Shown here piece after piece: positions 58,208 through 64,000 of a DNA stretch of 64,000 nucleotides (within the stretch, counting starts at the first letter, position 1; the number at the start of each line of letters is the position of its first letter). The notes beneath the pieces were generated by a model. That model did not search any database. It was not told the origin of the DNA and saw only the letters and a list, made by a program, of their open reading frames with translations. Position numbers and translations under genes: made by a program. Origin of the DNA: Acinetobacter sp. NCu2D-2. Lineage in GTDB: Bacteria > Pseudomonadota > Gammaproteobacteria > Pseudomonadales > Moraxellaceae. Where the stretch lies: contig NZ_CP015594.1 in the NCBI RefSeq assembly GCF_001647675.1, forward strand, positions 1,798,001 through 1,862,000, read 5' to 3'.

Positions 58208-58235
58208 AAAAGCTCACTTCGGTGGGCTTTTTTAT
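58208..58235 (+). terminator. Terminator of adeIJK
   Basis: Seven-pair stem AGCTCAC/GTGGGCT (58211-58217, 58222-58228) with UUCG loop and T-run. Confidence 0.93.
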
Positions 58236-58292
58236 TGCTTTTCTAAACATAGTTTTCTATCTTGATGGAAATTTAAACTAGAATAGAAAAGC

Positions 58293-58649
58293 ATGCTATT
58301 AAGTAATTTAGAAACTGTTCCGGGTCATACCATCACTCAGCAGATCGATGTTGTCTACGGCAGCACCGTACGTAGTAAACACGTAGGTCGTGATCTTTTG
58401 GCAAGTCTGAAAAATATTGTCGGCGGTGAACTGACTGCCTACACTGAACTTTTAGAAGAATCGCGTCAAGAAGCCATGAATCGTATGATTCAGAAAGCCA
58501 AAAACTTGGGCGCAAATGCCATTGTGGGTATTCGTTTCTCAACTTCAAATATTGCTCAAGGTGCTTCAGAACTCTTTGTTTATGGCACAGCTGTTATTGT
58601 TACTCCAACTTCACTCAAGCTTCCTGATCCTTTCCCATCAGAGGGTTAA
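58293..58649 (+). CDS. YbjQ/UPF0145 family protein
   Basis: A 118-residue soluble protein of the YbjQ ('heavy-metal-binding domain') family: GHTITQQIDVVYGSTVRSKHVGRD, ESRQEAMNRMIQKAKNLGANAIVGIRFST and a C-terminal VYGTAVIV, with glycine positions as in the family. The fold is a pentameric β/α ring in solved homologues; the function is unknown. It lies 3 bases before a second YbjQ-type gene. Confidence 0.9.
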   Translation: MLLSNLETVPGHTITQQIDVVYGSTVRSKHVGRDLLASLKNIVGGELTAYTELLEESRQEAMNRMIQKAKNLGANAIVGIRFSTSNIAQGASELFVYGTAVIVTPTSLKLPDPFPSEG

Positions 58650-58652
58650 GCC

Positions 58653-59090
58653 ATGGATGCGGTGTTCTTTAAAATTGGTTTGTTCGTCGTTTTGTTCCTG
58701 ATCGGTTTTGCATTTGGACGTTATAACGAGCAGAAACATTTAAAACAACTTGATGAAGCAGAAGCGCGCTTGGCTTATATTCAAATCGACACCAATCGTT
58801 TTGCAAGTTCGACCTATGATGGTCAAATGATTAGCAGCAATGTGGTTATTTCTCATGACTACTTTAAATATGTCATTGCCAATATTCAGAATTTTTTCGG
58901 TGGACGTTTGACCAGCTATGAAAGTATTGTTGAACGTGCACGGCGTGAAGCTGTGGTTCGCTTGAAACAGCAAGCTGAAAAAGTTGGTGCAACACACATC
59001 ATGGGGCTTCGACTCAGTACCACAGAGTTAGGTATGCAAGGCGGTATGGTCGAAGTCTTTGCTCTAGGTACTGCTATTTTTAAAAGCTAA
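58653..59090 (+). CDS. Membrane-anchored YbjQ-like protein
   Basis: The 145 residues begin with one membrane helix (about 5-22), then a short linker, then a YbjQ-type domain (about 48-145): SSNVVISHDYFKYVIAN, RARREAVVRLKQQAEKVGATHIMGLRLST and VEVFALGTAI align with the gene just upstream. It looks like a tethered partner of the soluble copy. Its TAA stop overlaps the def stop on the other strand. Confidence 0.85.
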   Translation: MDAVFFKIGLFVVLFLIGFAFGRYNEQKHLKQLDEAEARLAYIQIDTNRFASSTYDGQMISSNVVISHDYFKYVIANIQNFFGGRLTSYESIVERARREAVVRLKQQAEKVGATHIMGLRLSTTELGMQGGMVEVFALGTAIFKS

Positions 59091-59566
59091 AGTCGCTCTA
59101 CAAATAAAATTCCATCTAAATGGTCAATTTCATGTTGTACGATTCGTGCAGGAAAGCCTGAAAATTCTTGCACGATCTCATGCCCTTGCAAATTCAAATA
59201 CCGTACTTTGATCTGTTCAGCCCGAGCAACATCACCACGTTGTTCAGGCACGCTGAGACACCCTTCCTGCCCGATCACTTTTGCTTGTGACGCTTCAATA
59301 ATTTTGGGATTCAGCATAATGATCGGCTGCATGTTTGGTGCATCGGGATAACGTGGATTGGCACGCGATGCCACAATGATGATCCTTTTTGAAACATAGA
59401 CTTGTGGTGCAGCAATCCCTACACCTTGTCGTGCGAGCATGGTTGCCATCATGGCTTCTGTCAAATGGTTGAGCCATTCACTTTTCAGTTCTACTTCCAT
59501 TACCGGTGCAGCGATCAAATTTAAAATCGGCTCACCTTGCTGTGCCACAGCCAAAATATTATTCAT
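59087..59566 (-). CDS. def: Peptide deformylase
   Basis: Removes the N-formyl group from new proteins. All three motifs are present in 159 residues: GVGIAAPQ (48-55), EGCLS (101-105, metal Cys103) and QHEIDHLDG (144-152, metal His145 and His149). It is not next to fmt, so it is probably a second deformylase (def2-like) in the genome. It overlaps the YbjQ-like gene tail to tail by four bases. Confidence 0.92.
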   Translation of the reverse strand: MNNILAVAQQGEPILNLIAAPVMEVELKSEWLNHLTEAMMATMLARQGVGIAAPQVYVSKRIIIVASRANPRYPDAPNMQPIIMLNPKIIEASQAKVIGQEGCLSVPEQRGDVARAEQIKVRYLNLQGHEIVQEFSGFPARIVQHEIDHLDGILFVERL

Positions 59567-59891
59567 TGAGCTTCATCTGCCCTAAACATTCAAATACTCT
59601 CTATGATCTTAAACTAATCAACGTCATCCACTTTATCATTTATTTTCATAAAAGCTTTATCACTCCCAAATAGTTCAATTGATTTCTACAGTCATCCTTT
59701 TATTTTTTGAAACGATATTATTTAAGTTATAAATCAAGTTGACTACGAAGCTATTATTAATAACTTAAAAGCATAACTTATTTATGTTTAATAACTTTTT
59801 ATTTTAACCAATAAAAGAAAGATTGATTATTCAATAAAACAAGCTTCTTTTAGAATCATGCACATCTTGACCATTCAAAAGGAATTGAAAC
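59567..59891. other. A+T-rich divergent intergenic region, 325 bases
   Basis: No gene seen. Very A+T-rich from about 59640 to 59850; it must hold the def and MFS promoters, but no convincing -35/-10 pair stood out. AAAGGAATTG just before 59892 is the MFS ribosome binding site. Confidence 0.6.
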
Positions 59892-61163
59892 ATGGCTGCA
59901 CCTCCACGTCTGAGTACAGCAGATAAACGTACACTTGGTCTATCATCACTCGGTGGTGCATTAGAATTTTATGATTTTGTCATTTATGTCTTTTATGCCA
60001 AGCTGATTTCAGAGTTATTTTTCCCAAGTACACTGAGTCCATTTTGGGCGATGCTAAACACCTATGGTATTTTTGCTGCAGGTTATTTTTTCCGTCCATT
60101 GGGCGGTGTGGTGATGGCTCATTTTGGTGACTTGATTGGACGTAAACGTCTATTCAGTTTATCCATTTTACTCATGGCTTTACCTACGCTCATTATTGGT
60201 ATTTTGCCAACCTTCGAACAAATTGGTTATGCAGCACCACTTCTGTTGCTCCTCATGCGTATGGTTCAAGGCATTGCAATTGGTGGTGAAATTCCAGCCG
60301 CGTGGACTTTTGTATCAGAGCATGTCCCTGAAAAACGTATCGGGATTGCCAATGGTGTTCTCACCGCAGGCTTATCTCTAGGGATTCTGCTTGGCGCTTT
60401 AATGTCATTGTTCATCTCACTACAGTTTAGCGAAGCTGAAATTAAAGACTGGGCATGGCGTATTCCATTTATACTCGGTGGTGTCTTTGGTTTTGTTGCG
60501 CTGTATTTGCGTAGCTATTTAAAAGAAACACCTGTATTTAAAGCCATGCAGGCGAAAAAGGAATTGGCGCAAGGCTTGCCTGTGAAATATGTTTTGGCTG
60601 AACATAAAACCGCAACTGTCATCGGCATGCTGTTTACATGGTTCTTAACTGGCTGTGTCGTGGTATTAATTTTAGCGATGCCAAATCTACTTGTAGGCGC
60701 TTTCGGTTTTGAACGTGCTGACGCATTTAAAATGCAAAGTGCTGCAATTTTGATGCAAATGCTTGGCTGTGTGCTTGCTGGTGTGTTTGCTGACCGTTTT
60801 GGTGCAGGCAAAGTCATGCTGTTTGGCTCAATTTTGGTTGCCGCAATGGCCGGTATTTTCTACAACAGCCTAGGACATGTCGCACCATCTACTGTGTTTA
60901 TTCTATACATGCTGTTAGGCTTAAGCTCAGGCACTGTCGGCATGGTTTCATACAGTATGGTGAAAATGTTCCCAGCCAAAATTCGTTTTACTGGTATTTC
61001 TTTCTCGTACAATGTCGCGTATGCCATCGCAGGTGGTATCACTTTACCACTCGTACAATGGTTAAGTTTATACAGCAATATCGGTGCTTTATATTATATT
61101 TGGACTGTTTGTTTAGTAACACTCTTTACAGCAGTGCTCTACAAAGCCAAATTCGAAAAGTAA
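59892..61163 (+). CDS. MHS-family MFS transporter (proton symporter)
   Basis: A 423-residue, 12-segment transporter. ALEFYDFVIYVFYA (23-36) with its acidic residue in TM1, the RPLGG and FGDLIGRKRLF loop after TM2, and RMVQGIAIGGEIPAAWTFVSEH are signatures of the metabolite:H+ symporter group (ProP, KgtP, citrate). The substrate is unknown; ProP-like osmolytes or organic acids are possible. It stands alone. Confidence 0.88.
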   Translation: MAAPPRLSTADKRTLGLSSLGGALEFYDFVIYVFYAKLISELFFPSTLSPFWAMLNTYGIFAAGYFFRPLGGVVMAHFGDLIGRKRLFSLSILLMALPTLIIGILPTFEQIGYAAPLLLLLMRMVQGIAIGGEIPAAWTFVSEHVPEKRIGIANGVLTAGLSLGILLGALMSLFISLQFSEAEIKDWAWRIPFILGGVFGFVALYLRSYLKETPVFKAMQAKKELAQGLPVKYVLAEHKTATVIGMLFTWFLTGCVVVLILAMPNLLVGAFGFERADAFKMQSAAILMQMLGCVLAGVFADRFGAGKVMLFGSILVAAMAGIFYNSLGHVAPSTVFILYMLLGLSSGTVGMVSYSMVKMFPAKIRFTGISFSYNVAYAIAGGITLPLVQWLSLYSNIGALYYIWTVCLVTLFTAVLYKAKFEK

Positions 61164-61170
61164 CCTAAAA

Positions 61171-61199
61171 AAAGAGCTTCCATATGGAAGCTCTTTTTG
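61171..61199. terminator. Bidirectional terminator between MFS and DUF2505 genes
   Basis: Perfect palindrome AAGAGCTTCC/GGAAGCTCTT around ATAT (61172-61195), with A-run before and T-run after. Confidence 0.92.
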
Positions 61200-61201
61200 A
61201 C

Positions 61202-61699
61202 TTAAGCCACTAAAGCTTTACGCAATTCGTCTTCAATAATTTCGATTTCAATTTGGCTAAATTTACGGATTTCGCCTTCTGCATGTTTTTCTAGCATCCC
61301 CCCAATCAATGGCACTTTAACTTTTACCATCCATTCCAAATGAAATGCCACATGCTCATCATTGCCTGTCACGTGACGTTGGCAATTGGCCTGAATAGGT
61401 AAGTTGGCACCTAGCTCTACCGTTGAAGTCAGCTTTTCTAAATTACTAATATCGGTACGTTTCAATCGAAACGCATCTTTCAACATTTTTTTCGCAATGT
61501 CTGGAATGTTCACATCCAAATTATAGGCACGCTTCATGGTAAAAATGTCTCCATCAACTTCTGAGACTAAAATTTCCATGTTTTGTGCAGGTAAATGATG
61601 ACAAACCACTTCATGCATTTTGGTGTCTTTGGCAATACGTTTAAAATCGCTTAATGAAATTCCATCGATTTGTGCTTGAACGGTAAATTGATGCGCCAT
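61202..61699 (-). CDS. DUF2505 protein (SRPBCC-like)
   Basis: A 165-residue soluble protein. Features such as MHEVVCHHLPAQNMEILVSEVDG, TMKRAYNLDVNIPDIAKKML and a C-terminal helix (FSQIEIEIIEDELRKAL) preceded by LIGGMLEKHAEG match the DUF2505 pattern, thought to have the START/SRPBCC lipid-binding fold. Function unknown. A good ribosome binding site (GGAAG) lies before the ATG. Confidence 0.8.
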   Translation of the reverse strand: MAHQFTVQAQIDGISLSDFKRIAKDTKMHEVVCHHLPAQNMEILVSEVDGDIFTMKRAYNLDVNIPDIAKKMLKDAFRLKRTDISNLEKLTSTVELGANLPIQANCQRHVTGNDEHVAFHLEWMVKVKVPLIGGMLEKHAEGEIRKFSQIEIEIIEDELRKALVA

Positions 61700-61827
61700 G
61701 GCAACTTCCTATTTTATTTTTATCAGCGTTTTTTCATTAGACCATGAGGTCCATTAGATCAATATATTTAAAAGGTTTTAAATCCGTAATACATTCATTG
61801 TGATAAGAATTTTATCGGTCATTTGAG

Positions 61828-62100
61828 TCAATCTATGGCAATTAGACTTACTGAACAAGTTTCTCCGCAATCTATATTTAAACGGTAATGTGTATACTGA
61901 ATGCTGATATAGAACACTTCTGCTCCATCATCTAACCCTGAAACATGCCAGATGGTGCCCTGAGGGAAATCCTCAAGCCAAGATGCCTTATAAAAATCTG
62001 ATACATGGTCAAAATTGAGATAAAGCTCAGGCTGATTTTGAATTTTTTTGGCAATGGCGAGAAATTTTGCTAACTGGGCTTGTTTAAAATCAATAATCAT
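61828..62100 (-). CDS. Small hypothetical protein
   Basis: A 90-residue soluble protein, no signal or membrane segment; it contains a WLEDFPQGTIWHVSG stretch and two cysteines (DCGETCS) near the C-terminus. No family recognised. It lies 36 bases after the next hypothetical on the same strand, and the two may be an operon. No good ribosome binding site. Confidence 0.55.
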   Translation of the reverse strand: MIIDFKQAQLAKFLAIAKKIQNQPELYLNFDHVSDFYKASWLEDFPQGTIWHVSGLDDGAEVFYISIQYTHYRLNIDCGETCSVSLIAID

Positions 62101-62136
62101 ATCGATGTGGTCATTTCAAATAAAAGTGCAAAAGGT

Positions 62137-62628
62137 CTAGCTTACAGGATCAATCTCTATTTTGATTTTTTGTTCATTCCCATTTCGATCGATATGGGTA
62201 CAAAAAATTCCATAACGACTCACATAATATTCAAATGACTGCTGATAAAAAGCCCAATAAATCGACCACTCACCAAGATCTAGACGACGAATCTCACTTT
62301 CAGTGTGCATTGGCATTTTATTTAACCATTCAAGTTGTAAATCACGTGCCTGTTGGATATCCGTCAGCTTTATCTTTTGTTCCAAAAATTGATTGATCAC
62401 ATCGTCAAAATATTGTGGTTCAAAAGCATCAATCGTACGTTCGTGTTGAATCGTTTTTTGGCTTTCCGATGGTTTAGTCTCAGTTTGAGATGCAGAAACT
62501 TTACTGTGCCCTCGTTGATTCAAATGTCGTCGTTTATATTTTTGCGTGATCCATACCTTTTTTATGCACATACTCAAGCTATAGATCAGAATAAAAAAGA
62601 TCAGAAATATAAGGACTTTGAGCATCAT
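62137..62628 (-). CDS. Membrane-anchored hypothetical protein
   Basis: A 163-residue protein with one N-terminal hydrophobic helix (about 4-21) flanked by a basic stretch (KKVWITQKYKRRH), then a Ser/Thr/Gln linker and a soluble domain (about 70-163) with aromatic-rich EWSIYWAFYQQSFEYYVSRYG. The topology suggests a single-pass protein with a cytosolic domain. No family recognised. Upstream of the 90-residue gene. Confidence 0.6.
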   Translation of the reverse strand: MMLKVLIFLIFFILIYSLSMCIKKVWITQKYKRRHLNQRGHSKVSASQTETKPSESQKTIQHERTIDAFEPQYFDDVINQFLEQKIKLTDIQQARDLQLEWLNKMPMHTESEIRRLDLGEWSIYWAFYQQSFEYYVSRYGIFCTHIDRNGNEQKIKIEIDPVS

Positions 62629-62967
62629 GTATTCTCATCTATCAATGGTATTGCACTCTGACAACAGCTTTGCCGTATAGTGTTATTTTTAGCCTGTGCC
62701 TAACACTTTACAACGAAATTAACTTCGCTCCCAAGTACTCATCACAATTTCAAAAATTGGTTATTTTCCAATTCAAGTGAAATATTAAAAAATAAACTAC
62801 CCATTTTCACATCCTCACGATCTCGATACATTTGTAACAAAAGCCCAATCGAAATAGTGAATAACCGCACAGTTATAGGTAAAAAAACACAATTCATGCC
62901 TATAATTTTTGCGCCAACTAGCCTCAAATGTAAATGAGATAAAGTTAGTGATATATGTTAAATAGCC
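62629..62967. other. Divergent intergenic region, 339 bases
   Basis: Open frames here are short and without features of a gene. TATAAT at 62901-62906 is a plausible -10 for the GNAT gene, with a leader of about 55 bases. The left part presumably holds the promoter of the leftward hypothetical pair. Confidence 0.5.
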
Positions 62968-63411
62968 ATGATCCGTGAAGGAAAAGTTCAAGATATTCCC
63001 CAAATAATCGACGTTATTCAGGATAGTATTCGCTCCTGTGTCGAGGATCACCATCGTCATGAAAATATTATTCAGCCTTGGCTGGAGCGCTACACCGATG
63101 CACAGCTTATTAGTGAAATGCTCTATAACGATTGTTGGGTGTATCTAATTCATGACAAAGTCGTTGGTTTCATTATGGTCACAGACCAAGGTGAAATTAA
63201 GATGCATTTCGTTGCCACACATGCTCAAAAAATGGGAATCGGTAGCGCGCTTTATGATTATATGCTGCAGCAAATGAGCAATAAGAACGTGCATAAAATT
63301 GAAGTTAAAAGTACCCTATCTTCCTTAGATTATTATCTGCATTTGGGCTTTCAAAATTATGGACCTTCAGGTCTTGAAGAAAGTCAGAAATTATATAAAT
63401 ATTTATTTTAA
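62968..63411 (+). CDS. GNAT-family N-acetyltransferase
   Basis: A 147-residue protein with the full GNAT fold. The acetyl-CoA site is ATHAQKMGIGSALYDYML (about 88-105, the Q/RxxGxG/A type), and the C-terminal YYLHLGFQNYG is characteristic. The substrate is unknown. No good ribosome binding site precedes the ATG. It stands alone before a terminator. Confidence 0.85.
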   Translation: MIREGKVQDIPQIIDVIQDSIRSCVEDHHRHENIIQPWLERYTDAQLISEMLYNDCWVYLIHDKVVGFIMVTDQGEIKMHFVATHAQKMGIGSALYDYMLQQMSNKNVHKIEVKSTLSSLDYYLHLGFQNYGPSGLEESQKLYKYLF

Positions 63412-63430
63412 AAAGTTATTTTTGAATCTA

Positions 63431-63466
63431 AGAATGAATAGGCAAGGTTTGCCTATTCATTCTTTT
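63431..63466 (+). terminator. Terminator of the GNAT gene
   Basis: Long stem GAATGAATAGGCAA/TTGCCTATTCATTC around a short loop, followed by TTTT. It could also stop the leftward FKBP transcript. Confidence 0.85.
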
Positions 63467-63484
63467 ACTATATAAAAATCGCAA

Positions 63485-63823
63485 TTAATCGCGAGTTTTT
63501 ACATCATATAATTCAATTTCAAAGATTAAGTTTGAATTGGCAGGGATAATATTCCCCATTTTACGCTCACCGTAGGCTAAATGAGATGGCACGATTAATT
63601 TACGTTTACCACCAACTTTCATCCCAATAATACCTTGATCCCAACCTTTGATCACACGACCAGTACCAATCACGGTTTCAAAGTAGTTACCACGGTCTAA
63701 TGATGAGTCAAATTTAGTCCCATCTTCTAACCAGCCTGTGTAATGTGTGGTAATTAACGCACCTTTAACCGCTTCTTTACCTTCACCTACCACTAGATCG
63801 ATGATTTCTAATTCTTTGGTCAT
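63485..63823 (-). CDS. FKBP-type peptidyl-prolyl isomerase
   Basis: A 112-residue cytosolic single-domain FKBP with no signal peptide. HYTGWLEDGTKFDSSLDRG, VIKGWDQGIIGMKVGGKRKL and the ending ANSNLIFEIELYDV are the standard active-site blocks. It speeds cis-trans proline isomerisation in folding. ATG 63823 is eight bases after AGGAA; an upstream in-frame start lacks support. Confidence 0.93.
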   Translation of the reverse strand: MTKELEIIDLVVGEGKEAVKGALITTHYTGWLEDGTKFDSSLDRGNYFETVIGTGRVIKGWDQGIIGMKVGGKRKLIVPSHLAYGERKMGNIIPANSNLIFEIELYDVKTRD

Positions 63824-63910
63824 GACGTATTTCCTGATATAAACAAACCCCAGCATTATAAACAGGAATTATGCGGTCTGCTGTTGTCATGCTGAAAATT
63901 CAAGCATTCA

Positions 63911-63937
63911 TAAAAAAAGATGCCCTAGGGCATCTTT
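63911..63937 (-). terminator. Terminator of the gene at the right edge
   Basis: Stem AAAGATGCCC/GGGCATCTTT (63917-63926, 63928-63937 approximately) with a leftward U-run. Confidence 0.85.
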
Positions 63938-63958
63938 AAATATCAGCGAAGTTCACAC

Positions 63959-64000
63959 TTACTGTAGTTGTTCCCATTCAATAACTGCTTGAGCTTGATC
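63959..64000 (-). CDS. C-terminal fragment of an unidentified gene
   Basis: The leftward frame from the edge encodes DQAQAVIEWEQLQ and then TAA at 63959-63961, followed 22 bases later by a terminator. Codon choice (CAA, GAA, GCA) fits Acinetobacter better than the other open frame, which would end at a TGA about 15 bases further. Too short to identify. Confidence 0.45.
   Translation of the reverse strand, partial: DQAQAVIEWEQLQ

Noticed and set aside
62742..62927. 61-codon leftward frame before the GNAT gene
   Set aside because: It overlaps the likely GNAT promoter, has no ribosome binding site, and the codon pattern is not gene-like.

Overview
The window is chromosomal DNA from an Acinetobacter species (Moraxellaceae). 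The reasons are the overall A+T-rich composition, the very Acinetobacter-like protein sequences, a complete adeI-adeJ-adeK efflux operon, the unusual separation of dnaG from rpoD, and an IS982-family insertion sequence like those common in this genus. I see no reason to call it A. baumannii itself; AdeK and several others look diverged from what I remember of that species. Almost all of the window is core genome on both strands, with no prophage, plasmid, rRNA operon or CRISPR array.

Layout. 1-1.2 kb: the 5' end of folP (leftward) and a 974-bp IS982 element with 6-bp target duplications and a transposase broken by an in-frame stop. 1.2-6.5 kb: yitT, ftsH, rlmE leftward, then yhbY and a DOMON-like gene rightward, and a Lys/Glu-rich coiled-coil protein. 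6.5-11.9 kb: carAB behind a structured leader, then greA. 11.9-14.3 kb: the one clearly accessory stretch, with a palindromic REP-like repeat, a CatB-type acetyltransferase and an A+T-rich KAP-family P-loop NTPase beside tRNA-Met. 14.3-19.6 kb: RNase P RNA, ferredoxin, coaD, smpB, a flavodoxin, pgeF, rluD, bamD. 19.8-31.5 kb: dnaG, hemA, a TPR protein with lolB and ispE, four tRNA-Gln genes, prs, rplY, pth, panD, an FMN riboswitch with ribB, a LysE exporter and a DUF1289 protein. 31.6-39.9 kb: trhO, DedA, UPF0149, rpoD, DUF493 with lipB, and an SCP2-like/Fe-alcohol dehydrogenase pair. 40-48 kb: a PuuP-like permease, trmL-cysG-serS, a lipoprotein, lolA, rpmA-rplU. 48.4-59.6 kb: ispB with a Gcr-type membrane protein, PAP2 phosphatase with adeIJK, two YbjQ paralogues, def. 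59.9-64 kb: an MHS transporter, DUF2505, two unknown genes, GNAT, FKBP and the tail of one more gene.

How the genes fit together. Several are textbook functional sets: LolA, LolB and BamD (outer-membrane lipoprotein and protein assembly), Prs/RplY/Pth (nucleotide supply and translation), DUF493/LipB (lipoate), RplU/RpmA (ribosome), TrmL/RlmE/RluD/TrhO/RNase P/tRNAs (RNA processing and modification), and AdeIJK (multidrug efflux). Many starts are TTG or GTG and were chosen by ribosome binding site and family N-terminus. Most transcription units end in clear hairpin terminators, listed below.

The best candidates for something new are the KAP NTPase islet, the structured non-coding pieces (carAB leader, serS-cysG spacer, permease leader), the tRNA-Gln array with a compensated acceptor stem, and the paired YbjQ proteins. 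Nothing here by itself proves a new system.
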